A stretch of DNA of 62,793 nt from the IMG/VR virus record IMGVR_UViG_3300023096_000006, positions 1 through 62,793 of that record. One strand, written 5' to 3'. The position numbers were made by a program, and so were the translations under genes. Below the pieces are notes generated by a model, which was not told where the DNA came from, made no database searches, and worked only from the letters and a program-made list of their open reading frames with translations. Numbering within the stretch: position 1 is the stretch's first letter; each line of letters begins with the position of its first letter. Of this stretch, positions 1 through 5,186 are shown in pieces. The stretch is from a virus.

Positions 1-138
1 TCCGATCTGGATTCCACTGTGGAGTTACTGGGGTCCAGTTGCCTGGGTCGTCCCGAAGTTCTTGTACTCAGGCCTTTCCGGTCCTCACCGCTGCTGGCCT
101 GGTACTTACATCTTACGTCTCTCGAACCAGATATGCAA

Positions 139-171
139 GAAGCCTCCGAACTTTTTCTGTTCAGAGGCTTC
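139..171. terminator. Bidirectional hairpin terminator candidate
   Basis: A 13-bp stem (GAAGCCTCCGAAC pairing with GTTCAGAGGCTTC, one G-T wobble) closes a 7-base loop. A short T-rich stretch follows on either strand. It lies just past the last small frame at 191-262, so it probably ends the leftward transcript. The uridine tract is weak. Confidence 0.55.
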
Positions 172-190
172 TTAAGTCTAGTTCTAGAGC

Positions 191-262
191 TTAGACATGC
201 CTCTTAAAGCCGGATACCCCATTCTGGGTTCCGCGCTTTGCGATGGCTGATGTCTTACTCAT
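191..262 (-). CDS. Possible 23-residue basic peptide
   Basis: Short frame MSKTSAIAKRG... ending in VSGFKRHV, rich in Lys/Arg. No Shine-Dalgarno sequence precedes the ATG. Instead the ATG lies six bases after TACACT inside the 19-bp repeat at 266-284, so a leaderless transcript is conceivable. I do not recognise the peptide. It may equally be non-coding sequence before the terminator at 139-171. Confidence 0.25.
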   Translation of the reverse strand: MSKTSAIAKRGTQNGVSGFKRHV

Positions 263-265
263 GCG

Positions 266-284
266 TCTAGTGTACACCATTTCT
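266..284 (-). repeat. 19-bp repeat with GTGTACAC palindrome, copy 1
   Basis: The minus strand reads AGAAATGGTGTACACTAGA, identical to 4747-4765. Its core GTGTACAC is a perfect palindrome. This copy overlaps the stop codon of the gene at 283-501. The exact duplication 4.5 kb away next to a tRNA gene suggests a protein-binding site or a promoter class without a -35 element. Function not established. Confidence 0.55.
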
Positions 285-501
285 AAGTCAGTTGGTCCCT
301 GGTGTCGAGAACGATGAAAGCTCCCAGTTCGGTCAGCTTGGCTTCGTGCTGCTCTCCGTGGTGCTTGCAGTACGACAGCAACCCGTCTCTGAAGAAGTAG
401 TGCATGCTGGAGCGGTGCCCACACTGGGTACAGGCGACAAACTCATCAGGGGCTGGCACATGGACGGTTACCTCTTCCTCAGTTTCCAGCACATCATTCA
501 T
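283..501 (-). CDS. Small zinc-ribbon-like protein, 72 aa
   Basis: The product has a CTQC pair near residues 24-27 and a YCKHHGEQH cluster near residues 43-52, which could bind one zinc ion in a treble-clef or ribbon arrangement. An acidic N-terminus (LETEEEV) precedes it. The ATG at 501 has GAGGAG about 11 bases upstream. A copy of the GCGATAGTA late motif lies about 45 bases upstream (546-555), so it may be expressed late, unlike its neighbours. The family is not recognised; a nucleic-acid- or protein-binding role is only a guess from the Cys/His pattern. Confidence 0.7.
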   Translation of the reverse strand: MNDVLETEEEVTVHVPAPDEFVACTQCGHRSSMHYFFRDGLLSYCKHHGEQHEAKLTELGAFIVLDTRDQLT

Positions 502-545
502 CAGTCGGCTCCTCTACCACTGGGTCTTCCTCGTAGGGCTCACTT

Positions 546-555
546 TTACTATCGC
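546..555 (-). promoter_or_regulatory. Late-promoter-like motif GCGATAGTAA
   Basis: GCGATAGTAA on the minus strand, between the DUF2283-like gene and the zinc-ribbon gene at 283-501. This is the only copy found in the left, early half; its last base differs from the common GCGATAGTAG. Confidence 0.5.
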
Positions 556-561
556 GTGAGC

Positions 562-723
562 CTAGAGAACTTCTACGCCAATGATGCGTCCATACGAATC
601 AATGTCCAAGATGACTTCCCTAGTGCCAAGGCTGATTTGCTTGACACTAGGGAAGTTTGTCTGCGCATGAAAGTAGTACGCGTCTACTTCCTGGTCCCAC
701 GTCGCTGTGAGTGCTTCAGGCAT
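562..723 (-). CDS. DUF2283-like protein, 53 aa
   Basis: The product begins MPEALTATWDQEVDAYYF and ends ILDIDSYGRIIGVEVL. That layout, an N-terminal strand with a D-x-E-x-DA(Y/A)Y pattern and a C-terminal D-x-D-x-x-G-x-I-x-G-(I/V)-E-(I/V)-L, is the signature of the small DUF2283 family found in bacteria and phages, whose function is unknown. The ATG overlaps the stop of the phosphoesterase gene (TAATG), indicating translational coupling. The middle of the gene contains a 16-bp near-perfect hairpin (615-655), unusual inside a coding region. Confidence 0.75.
   Translation of the reverse strand: MPEALTATWDQEVDAYYFHAQTNFPSVKQISLGTREVILDIDSYGRIIGVEVL
615..655 (-). repeat. 16-bp inverted repeat inside a coding region
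   Basis: Arms 615-630 and 640-655 pair over 16 bp with a single G-T wobble around a 9-base loop. The whole hairpin lies in codons 23-36 of the DUF2283-like gene. It may be an RNA-processing or transcript-end site. No uridine tract follows it on the minus strand. Confidence 0.7.
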
Positions 724-1937
724 TACCGGTTCGCCACCAATTCTTGTCCACCGTGGAAAGCTCGACCGGAGTCAATCTGCACTAGCTCCACGTAGAACTG
801 TCCATCGTCTCTGTATCGAATGACTGTCACGCCCTGCTGCCAGTTCTCCCAGTAGGTGGCCTTAGAGCCGTCTAGGTGGCGTGCCCCGTGAACAGAAGGC
901 ACCATACCGTCAACTCGGCAGAGACATCCGGGGTTGACGTTCATGGTACGAATCTTGCCAGCACGGTCGAAGATGGTCTTGGACTGTACTTCAAGTCGGT
1001 GGGAGTGCCCGAAGATGGTCGAAATGTGAGGCGTCTCGTTGGCGTACTGAGAGGCCGTAGAACCCTTAGCCACACTCTTGGTACCGTGGATGACTCTGAG
1101 GTCGTCACAAATCCAGTGAGCGCCTGCTGGATAGGCGTCTGTGTAGCCAGTGTCGAACTCGTCTAGTCCGATGAGGAACGGAAGACTCATGGCGGGCCAC
1201 TCGTCCGGGTACCCTGCTCGTCGTAGACCCATAGCGCTCTTGGCGTTAGCTTCCATGAAGCTCTGCATGCGCTTGTCGTGGTTTCCCTCAATCCACTGAA
1301 TGACGCCAGACGTTCGCGCACGTGTCTCAGCGGCGAATAGGCGTCCTCGTTCTAGTGAGGGCTGGGTAGTGCGAGCAAAGCGCTCTTCCTGAGCCCAGCG
1401 GCCTTGTTCTGTGAGGTCCAGGATGTCGCCAGCGATGATGGTCTGGTCAGGATTCTCCAGGCCTACAATCTGCTGGAAGAGGTCGATAGCTGCATCATCG
1501 TGGTAGGGAATCAAGTTCCCTGCGTTGTCCATGTCGAAGCCGATTTGAGTGTCGGCACCCACCACAGCCGTCTTGAACTTCGTCGCTCGTGGGGTTGGTG
1601 TAACGGGTCGGAGCTTGTAGACGGTAGCGGGCTTCTGGATGACGGGCCACTTGGGAAGCTCCTGGCCATCAACGAAATTCTTCTTCTTGACGTTGAGTAG
1701 CTTGTTCCAGTACCCACCGTTCGGACTCGACGTAACTCCGAAGGTGAAGGTAACTTCCTCAGGGTCGGTGCCCTTCTCAGCTAGCCATGCTCGCCAGTCG
1801 TCCTCACCCCAGGCCGTAGCCATCATGAGGCCTGCGGAAAGGACCATGCCGTCAGACGTGAAGACAATCTCCTCGTCAGCCTTGACAGCGGCTTCAGCTT
1901 TCGCCTGAGCGGCTGCTAGCTTGTCACTTAGACCCAT
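723..1937 (-). CDS. Calcineurin-like metallophosphoesterase
   Basis: A 404-residue protein with the metal-binding signatures of the calcineurin-like phosphoesterase superfamily: AGDILDL near residue 170 (GDxxD), GNHDKRM near 216 (GNHD), VIHGTK, and FGHSHRLEV near 308 (GHxH). The first motif, normally DxH, reads VVGADTQIGFD, so the usual histidine appears replaced. About 110 N-terminal residues precede the catalytic domain and include an AAAQAKAEAA helix. The ATG at 1937 is chosen because it overlaps the end of the preceding gene and has a GGAAGA upstream. Expected activity is hydrolysis of a phosphomono- or diester, perhaps of nucleic acid; substrate unknown. Confidence 0.85.
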   Translation of the reverse strand: MGLSDKLAAAQAKAEAAVKADEEIVFTSDGMVLSAGLMMATAWGEDDWRAWLAEKGTDPEEVTFTFGVTSSPNGGYWNKLLNVKKKNFVDGQELPKWPVIQKPATVYKLRPVTPTPRATKFKTAVVGADTQIGFDMDNAGNLIPYHDDAAIDLFQQIVGLENPDQTIIAGDILDLTEQGRWAQEERFARTTQPSLERGRLFAAETRARTSGVIQWIEGNHDKRMQSFMEANAKSAMGLRRAGYPDEWPAMSLPFLIGLDEFDTGYTDAYPAGAHWICDDLRVIHGTKSVAKGSTASQYANETPHISTIFGHSHRLEVQSKTIFDRAGKIRTMNVNPGCLCRVDGMVPSVHGARHLDGSKATYWENWQQGVTVIRYRDDGQFYVELVQIDSGRAFHGGQELVANR

Positions 1938-2184
1938 GAACGTCTTCTTCCTTGATGGTGCCAGCCTTGACCGCTTCACGGAAAGGGATGAACGTGGCCT
2001 TATCGAACTTAGCCCCATTGCTACGAAGGAAATTCAGGAGAGTGTAGTTTCTCCAGTTCTCGCTCCGAAGCGCGGCCCAGACAGCTTTGCGGTCAGTCTC
2101 ATCGAGCGTCTTCAACCACTTCTCGATGTTGGACTCTTTCTTGGCGGTAGCCGCCTCTTGCAACTTCTCGGCAAGTGTAGACAC
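1924..2184 (-). CDS. Small helical protein upstream of the phosphoesterase, 86 aa
   Basis: The sequence MSTLAEKLQEAATAKKES... is mostly helical, with a possible helix-turn-helix stretch (ETDRKAVWAALRS ... YTLLNFLRSNG). It is the first gene after the 2229-2257 promoter; the GTG start has AGGAG upstream. Its last 14 bases overlap the start of the phosphoesterase gene, so the two are probably made together. DNA-binding is possible from the helix pattern, but no family is recognised. Confidence 0.75.
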   Translation of the reverse strand: MSTLAEKLQEAATAKKESNIEKWLKTLDETDRKAVWAALRSENWRNYTLLNFLRSNGAKFDKATFIPFREAVKAGTIKEEDVHGSK

Positions 2185-2228
2185 GTGCGTCTCCTAAGGT
2201 TTGGCTGGTGTCGTAGTCCAGCTTACCT

Positions 2229-2257
2229 CATGTACGCCTTTAAGGTTCCATTGTCAA
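2229..2257 (-). promoter_or_regulatory. Promoter TTGACA-N17-TACATG
   Basis: Perfect -35 TTGACA (2252-2257), 17-base spacer ending AGGCG, and -10 TACATG (2229-2234). It follows directly on the T-run of the terminator at 2263-2306 and drives the gene pair starting at 2184. Confidence 0.8.
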
Positions 2258-2262
2258 GCAAA

Positions 2263-2306
2263 AAACCCCTGGCCTTCGGCCCGATTAGGGGCCTGACCAG
2301 GGGTTT
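2263..2306 (-). terminator. Strong terminator after the tRNA array
   Basis: Outer stem AAACCCCTGG / CCAGGGGTTT (10 bp) encloses an inner GGCCC / GGGCC stem, followed on the minus strand by TTTTTT. It ends transcription of the tRNA array three bases after the last tRNA and abuts the next promoter. Confidence 0.9.
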
Positions 2307-2311
2307 CTTTG

Positions 2312-2385
2312 TAGCGCAGACGGGATTCGAACCCGCAGCATCACTGGGTCTGAGCCAATGTGGTCGTCCTGTTGCCTACCGCGCC
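2312..2385 (-). tRNA. tRNA-Leu(CAG), class I variable loop
   Basis: Acceptor GGCGCGG pairs with CTGCGCT, T-arm GCGGG-TTCGAAT-CCCGT, anticodon arm ATTGG-CTCAGAC-CCAGT. The anticodon CAG predicts leucine. The variable loop is only about six bases, whereas bacterial tRNA-Leu normally has a long variable arm, and the D-arm (GGCAACAGGACGACC) is weak, so the amino-acid identity is uncertain. It is the last tRNA of the array. Confidence 0.75.
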
Positions 2386-2397
2386 ATATGAAGTTGT

Positions 2398-2411
2398 CAC
2401 AGAGAATCCAT
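2398..2411. repeat. 14-bp inverted repeat, left copy
   Basis: CACAGAGAATCCAT here is the exact reverse complement of 3909-3922. The two copies bracket the tRNA block from Leu(TAG) to the second Pro(TGG). Confidence 0.5.
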
Positions 2412-2414
2412 TTG

Positions 2415-2496
2415 TAGCCCTCACGGGACTCGAACCCGCACACCACGAAGGTACTAGTTCCTAAGACTAGCGCGTCTACCATTCCGCCAAAGAGCC
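2415..2496 (-). tRNA. tRNA-Leu(TAG), class II
   Basis: Acceptor GGCTCTT / GAGGGCT, anticodon arm CTAGT-CTTAGGA-ACTAG (anticodon TAG), a long variable arm with an ACC/GGT stem and a GCGGG-TTCGAGT-CCCGT T-arm. This is the only leucine tRNA in the array with the long variable arm expected for bacteria. One base separates its 5' end from the upstream tRNA. Confidence 0.93.
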
Positions 2497-2497
2497 G

Positions 2498-2571
2498 TAG
2501 CGTAGACGGGATTCGAACCCGTATTCATCTTAGTATCTCGGACTAAGTGGTCTACCGTTGCCTACTACGCT
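2498..2571 (-). tRNA. tRNA-Leu(GAG), class I variable loop, identity uncertain
   Basis: Acceptor AGCGTAG / CTACGCT and T-arm ACGGG-TTCGAAT-CCCGT are perfect. The anticodon arm TTAGT-CCGAGAT-ACTAA gives anticodon GAG but places C rather than T at position 33. The variable loop is short. The D-arm (GGCAACGGTAGACC) closely resembles that of the Leu(CAG) gene at 2312-2385, suggesting a common origin. Confidence 0.7.
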
Positions 2572-2825
2572 ATGCAGAGAGTAACTATTGGTCAGTGTGG
2601 TTCCTACTACTGCCGTTCTTTACTTGTCTCGGGTCCTGCGGCCTCTCGAAAGAAACCACCCGTACCATTGAGACGTTCTTTACTTGGGGTCGTATTCTCC
2701 ACACCTCCGCAAGCTACTCTCTTCCGTGCCATTGCCCTCAGCCGGGGGGAGGAGTGTGCTCGGTTTCACGGTCTGCGCGCTTACCGCTCCTATGCACCTA
2801 CTTTCGGGCCGCTAAACCCTTTGCG
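2572..2825 (-). other. Gene-poor spacer in the tRNA array
   Basis: About 250 bases between tRNA-Phe and tRNA-Leu(GAG). No tRNA signature was found. A 41-codon frame (2607-2732, MARKRVACGGV...) has only a weak GAGGG before its ATG. Two copies of a 13-bp sequence (2614-2626 and 2674-2686) encode SKER twice in this frame. It is either a small gene or tRNA-spacer sequence. Confidence 0.4.
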
Positions 2826-2897
2826 TGGGAAAACGGGGAATCGAACCCCGGACTTCTGTGCTTCAAACAGACGCTTTACCGACTAAGCTATAATCCC
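2826..2897 (-). tRNA. tRNA-Phe(GAA)
   Basis: Anticodon arm TCTGT-TTGAAGC-ACAGA and T-arm CGGGG-TTCGATT-CCCCG are clear. The acceptor GGGATTA / TTTTCCC has two T-T mismatches at positions 5 and 6, so activity may be reduced or depend on an unusual fold. Confidence 0.87.
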
Positions 2898-3027
2898 AAA
2901 ATCCCGCACAGCCTGTCAGAGCCTCAGTGCAGGTTGTCTGGCGCGTACGGGCTATTCCAGACTCGCAATGTGTCCCTGACAGGACATCCCGTGCCACCTG
3001 TTGAAGTACAGTGTAGCCAAACTTGAG

Positions 3028-3096
3028 TCCTGTAGGAGAGAATCGAACTCTCGTGCGGTCGATTTACAGTCGAGGCCAGCGCCACGCCACTACAGG
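3028..3096 (-). tRNA. tRNA-Tyr(GTA), short variable loop
   Basis: Acceptor CCTGTAG / CTACAGG and T-arm GAGAG-TTCGATT-CTCTC are perfect; the loop CTGTAAA gives anticodon GTA. The variable region is about six bases, although bacterial tRNA-Tyr is normally class II with a long arm. Confidence 0.85.
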
Positions 3097-3183
3097 GTAG
3101 TTTTGCCATCCGAATATCGCATGGATGGCACCGCGCCCGGACTGGACTTACCGGGTGGAAGGTTCATGACTTCTTCCAGCTTG
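3097..3183 (-). other. Inter-tRNA spacer with 8-bp hairpin
   Basis: TGCCATCC (3104-3111) pairs with GGATGGCA (3123-3130). A 25-codon frame (3090-3167, MNLPPGKSSPG...) preceded by GGAAG overlaps the spacer and the tRNA-Tyr 5' end. Nothing here is strong enough to call a gene. Confidence 0.35.
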
Positions 3184-3255
3184 TAGTGCGTACGGGATTC
3201 GAACCCGTGCTGTCCAGCTTGAAAGGCTAGAGTACTTCCTGTATACGAACGCACC
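3184..3255 (-). tRNA. tRNA-Glu(TTC)
   Basis: Acceptor GGTGCGT / ACGCACT, anticodon arm CTAGC-CTTTCAA-GCTGG, T-arm ACGGG-TTCGAAT-CCCGT. One base separates it from the upstream Glu(CTC) tRNA. Confidence 0.92.
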
Positions 3256-3256
3256 G

Positions 3257-3327
3257 TAGCCCGTAGGGGAATCGAACCCCTGCTACAAGGCTGAGAACCT
3301 TGCGACCTACCATTAATCGAACGGGCC
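3257..3327 (-). tRNA. tRNA-Glu(CTC)
   Basis: Acceptor GGCCCGT / ACGGGCT, anticodon arm CAAGG-TTCTCAG-CCTTG, T-arm AGGGG-TTCGATT-CCCCT. With the neighbouring TTC tRNA it covers both glutamate codons. Confidence 0.92.
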
Positions 3328-3351
3328 ATAATCTTCTATTCAGTTGTGTGG

Positions 3352-3426
3352 CGTCCAAGACGAGATTTGAACTCGCGTTCTCCACCTTGACAGGGTGGCG
3401 GGGACTCCTGACTCCCCCACAAGGAC
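3352..3426 (-). tRNA. tRNA-Asp(GTC)
   Basis: Anticodon arm CCACC-CTGTCAA-GGTGG and T-arm GCGAG-TTCAAAT-CTCGT. The acceptor GTCCTTG / CTTGGAC has T-T mismatches at positions 5 and 6, the same defect as in the tRNA-Phe gene. Confidence 0.88.
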
Positions 3427-3491
3427 ATAGGCTGGGTTATTCTTCCTCGTAGACGAACCTGCGTTCGCACCAGCATCACTACGATGTATCG

Positions 3492-3565
3492 GGTGATAGA
3501 CGGGACTCGAACCCGCACACATCTGCTCCACAGGCAGACCATCAGCCTTTGAAAGTACTATCACC
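3492..3565 (-). tRNA. tRNA-His(GTG)
   Basis: Anticodon arm TCTGC-CTGTGGA-GCAGA, acceptor GTGATAG / CTATCAC, and the extra G(-1) opposite C73 that marks histidine tRNAs. T-arm GCGGG-TTCGAGT-CCCGT. Confidence 0.93.
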
Positions 3566-3609
3566 ATAGCGGGATTCGCCCTGTGGTGCACCACCTGACG
3601 TTTCCCTCG

Positions 3610-3681
3610 TCGGAATGGGGGGAATCGAACCCCCTCCTTCTCGGTCCCAAGCCGAGCGACCTCCCACTAGCCCACATTCCG
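3610..3681 (-). tRNA. tRNA-Pro(TGG), copy 1
   Basis: Acceptor CGGAATG / CATTCCG, anticodon arm CTCGG-CTTGGGA-CCGAG, T-arm GGGGG-TTCGATT-CCCCC. It has the same anticodon as the gene at 3833-3906 but a different body sequence. Confidence 0.92.
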
Positions 3682-3803
3682 ATGTCCCCGATGCTGGGTC
3701 GCTACGCCCAGGTCTTCCCTCTCCCCGAGGGTGCACTGCTCTATGCTACATCGCGGTTTAATGACGACGACGCTATACACTTACGTCCAACGGCTTTCAC
3801 CGT

Positions 3804-3820
3804 ACGGGAATCTAACCCGT
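3804..3820 (-). other. Orphan T-arm, probable tRNA remnant
   Basis: ACGGG-TTAGATT-CCCGT on the minus strand folds as a perfect tRNA T-arm with a C-to-A change in the TTC loop. No matching acceptor, D-arm or anticodon arm is present, because an intact tRNA-Pro lies where they should be. It looks like a decayed tRNA. Confidence 0.5.
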
Positions 3821-3832
3821 GCTTCCGTCTCG

Positions 3833-3906
3833 TCGGGATAACAGGATTCGAACCTGCGACTTCACGCTCCCAAAGCGCGCGCTCTACCAAGCTGAGCTAT
3901 ATCCCG
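3833..3906 (-). tRNA. tRNA-Pro(TGG), copy 2
   Basis: Acceptor CGGGATA / TATCCCG, D-arm GCTC...GAGC, anticodon arm CGCGC-TTTGGGA-GCGTG, T-arm GCAGG-TTCGAAT-CCTGT. It is the most canonical, bacteria-like tRNA of the array, suggesting a separate, more recent capture from a host. Confidence 0.93.
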
Positions 3907-3908
3907 AT

Positions 3909-3922
3909 ATGGATTCTCTGTG
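3909..3922. repeat. 14-bp inverted repeat, right copy
   Basis: ATGGATTCTCTGTG is the reverse complement of 2398-2411. It lies between tRNA-Pro copy 2 and the endonuclease gene. Confidence 0.5.
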
Positions 3923-3928
3923 GAGTTA

Positions 3929-4321
3929 TCAATCTGCGTGCCTAGCTAGGTAGGCGATTGCTAGAAGCAGTCTGTCCGGGTCATCCTTGAAAAGTCCAAG
4001 CCCCATGTTACATGAGGAGCAAAGCACTTCGCGTAGCTTTCCCGTCGTGTGATTGTGGTCCCAATGACTTTTCAAGAGAGTAACACTGTCGCCGCAAAGA
4101 GCACACTTACCGTTCTGCTTGTTTAGTTGTTCTAGCTTTTCCTCGGGTGAAGAATCGTATCTCGTTCGGTAGTGATACCGTGCGTTAGACGCCTGCACCT
4201 TGTCTCGGTTCTTAGCCCGCCACTCTCGCTTGTATTCGTTGTAACACGGTACGCAGTAAGAGTAACTGGACTTGAAATCCTCAACTGGCTTCTCTTGCAA
4301 ACACTTGGCACACGTTCTCAT
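3929..4321 (-). CDS. Recombination endonuclease VII-like HNH nuclease, 130 aa
   Basis: The protein has an N-terminal C4/C7 pair (CAKC) and YCVPC, then the endonuclease VII core: GKCALCG, SHWDHNHTTGKLREVLCSSCN and a DDPDRLLLAIAYL tail. The family resolves branched DNA, as T4 gp49 does, or acts as a free-standing HNH homing nuclease. The core lies in residues 70-130 with all four zinc cysteines and the DHNH histidines. The gene sits inside the tRNA array, between Met and Pro(TGG), and its ATG has no good ribosome-binding site. That position is also typical of a mobile HNH gene, so Holliday-junction resolution for packaging and homing are both open. Confidence 0.88.
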   Translation of the reverse strand: MRTCAKCLQEKPVEDFKSSYSYCVPCYNEYKREWRAKNRDKVQASNARYHYRTRYDSSPEEKLEQLNKQNGKCALCGDSVTLLKSHWDHNHTTGKLREVLCSSCNMGLGLFKDDPDRLLLAIAYLARHAD

Positions 4322-4379
4322 GTACTAAGTCTACTAGGGAAACTAGAGAAAAAGCTCTGTGGAGTTGTAGGTACAAATA

Positions 4380-4408
4380 AAGCCTCAGACTTTTCGAGTC
4401 CAAGGCTT
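4380..4408 (-). terminator. Hairpin upstream of the endonuclease gene
   Basis: AAGCCT...AGGCTT with an internal GACT/AGTC extension, followed on the minus strand by TTTATTT. It would cut read-through from the tRNA-Met promoter before the endonuclease gene. Confidence 0.6.
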
Positions 4409-4431
4409 AGAGTAGAGCGAATTTGCGCACT

Positions 4432-4482
4432 CTAAGCCAACCTGGGGTCTTCCAGGTGTAGCTCATAGTCAAACTTGCTCAT
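4432..4482 (-). CDS. Possible 16-residue leader peptide
   Basis: The frame MSKFDYELHLEDPRLA ends about 20 bases before the terminator at 4380-4408. Only AAGG occurs as a ribosome-binding site. Its position between a promoter-driven tRNA and a terminator would suit a leader peptide, but chance is not excluded. Confidence 0.25.
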   Translation of the reverse strand: MSKFDYELHLEDPRLA

Positions 4483-4526
4483 GTCTTAAACCTTACATCA
4501 TGTAAACGCCTTGTGGCGCTTACTCG

Positions 4527-4600
4527 TTACGGGGGAGGGAATCGAACCCTCAGTCGCGCAGGATATGAGCCTGGCCAGTTACCGTTACTTGCACCCCGTG
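4527..4600 (-). tRNA. tRNA with CAT anticodon (Met or Ile2)
   Basis: Anticodon arm CCAGG-CTCATAT-CCTGC (outer pair mismatched), T-arm GAGGG-TTCGATT-CCCTC, acceptor CACGGGG / CCCCGTA. The C1-A72 mismatch is a hallmark of bacterial initiator tRNA, but the three G-C anticodon-stem pairs of initiators are absent. Elongator Met or lysidine-modified Ile are therefore at least as likely. Confidence 0.82.
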
Positions 4601-4622
4601 CCATTGTTTTCAGTTGTACTCA

Positions 4623-4651
4623 TTTTTACGTCTCAGAATCTGATTTGTCAA
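4623..4651 (-). promoter_or_regulatory. Promoter TTGACA-N17-TAAAAA
   Basis: -35 TTGACA (4646-4651), spacer of 17 ending GACG, -10 TAAAAA (4623-4628). It lies between tRNA-Gly and tRNA-Met, giving the lower part of the tRNA array its own start. Confidence 0.72.
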
Positions 4652-4662
4652 ACTGAGTTTCG

Positions 4663-4733
4663 CACCCCGTCGAGGAATCGAACCCCGGTCTGGCGGGTTG
4701 GAGCCGCACATGTTACCACTACACCAACGAGAT
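4663..4733 (-). tRNA. tRNA-Gly(TCC)
   Basis: Acceptor ATCTCGT / ACGGGGT (two G-T wobbles), D-arm GTGT...ACAT, loop CTCCAAC giving anticodon TCC, T-arm CGGGG-TTCGATT-CCTCG. The outer anticodon-stem pair is a T-C mismatch. Confidence 0.88.
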
Positions 4734-4746
4734 ATGTGTTGAATTA

Positions 4747-4765
4747 TCTAGTGTACACCATTTCT
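4747..4765 (-). repeat. 19-bp repeat with GTGTACAC palindrome, copy 2
   Basis: Identical to 266-284. Here it fills the gap between tRNA-Leu(CAA) and tRNA-Gly, ending 13 bases before the tRNA-Gly 5' end, a place suited to a promoter or operator. Confidence 0.55.
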
Positions 4766-4773
4766 GATGTCCG

Positions 4774-4848
4774 TGCCCTAGGTGGGAATCGAACCCACAA
4801 ACCCCAAGGTTTGAGCTTGGTCCATATACCGAATTCTGGTACTAGGGC
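4774..4848 (-). tRNA. tRNA-Leu(CAA), class I variable loop
   Basis: Acceptor GCCCTAG / CTAGGGC, anticodon arm CCAAG-CTCAAAC-CTTGG, T-arm GTGGG-TTCGATT-CCCAC, all perfect. The variable loop is only five bases, atypical for leucine. First tRNA of the array. Confidence 0.85.
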
Positions 4849-4853
4849 AAAAA

Positions 4854-4910
4854 GGCCAGCCTTCGTCCCTGCGAAAGCTACCAACCAAGAAAGGAGCTTG
4901 AAGGCTGGCC
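4854..4910 (-). terminator. Long hairpin with T5 tract in front of the tRNA array
   Basis: GGCCAGCCTTC (4854-4864) pairs perfectly with GAAGGCTGGCC (4900-4910); a nested AAGCT/AGCTT stem lies inside the 35-base loop. On the minus strand TTTTT follows at once, then tRNA-Leu(CAA). It stands between the promoter at 4978-5007 and the tRNAs, so it could act as an attenuator. Confidence 0.65.
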
Positions 4911-4911
4911 A

Positions 4912-4956
4912 TGAGAGTGGTTGTAAAAGGAACACCAGATAGGTGGACCACTCTCA
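4912..4956 (-). repeat. 9-bp inverted repeat in the tRNA leader
   Basis: TGAGAGTGG (4912-4920) pairs with CCACTCTCA (4948-4956) around 27 bases. It is the first of two consecutive hairpins in the transcript from the 4978-5007 promoter, one base before the terminator-like hairpin. Confidence 0.6.
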
Positions 4957-4977
4957 GTCTGTGAAGTTGTTAGTTAC

Positions 4978-5007
4978 ATCATACGCCCTAAGTGGCGAAA
5001 GTGTCAA
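4978..5007 (-). promoter_or_regulatory. tRNA-array promoter TTGACA-N18-TATGAT
   Basis: -35 TTGACA (5002-5007) inside the last codons of the gene at 4988-5170, an 18-base spacer ending GGGCG, and -10 TATGAT (4978-4983). It is the most upstream promoter for the tRNA array. Confidence 0.8.
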
Positions 5008-5170
5008 GCAATTCTTGATTCTCACTCACCGTATGAGTGCAGGAAGGTCCGTTGAACCCGTGTCCACACACAATGCATTTCTTGTCTGAGACAGAGAAAT
5101 CATGTGAGCCGCGAAGGCGAACCCTCTTGGCGATTTGTGCTTGCTGTCCGCGCGAGTAATGGTTCTTCAC
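4988..5170 (-). CDS. Small basic Cys-containing protein, 60 aa
   Basis: GTG start at 5170. The sequence is basic at the N-terminus (RGQQAQIAKRVRLRG) and then has CIVCGHGFNGPSCTHT, a likely zinc-binding knuckle near residues 33-46. No strong ribosome-binding site precedes the GTG and no in-frame ATG exists upstream, so the start is uncertain. A promoter of its own (5196-5224) lies over the end of the preceding gene. Nucleic-acid binding is plausible from charge and Cys/His content, but no family is recognised. Confidence 0.6.
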   Translation of the reverse strand: MKNHYSRGQQAQIAKRVRLRGSHDFSVSDKKCIVCGHGFNGPSCTHTVSENQELLDTFAT

Positions 5171-5186
5171 TCGTTCTTGCCAATCG

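Noticed and set aside
3566-3609. Additional tRNA between His and Pro(TGG)
   Set aside because: A GGGCGAATCCC resembles a T-arm, but the spacing to any acceptor stem is wrong and the gap of 44 bases is too short.
4527-4600. Phage initiator tRNA
   Set aside because: The C1-A72 mismatch suggests it, but the three consecutive G-C pairs in the anticodon stem required for initiators are absent. Reported only as a CAT-anticodon tRNA.
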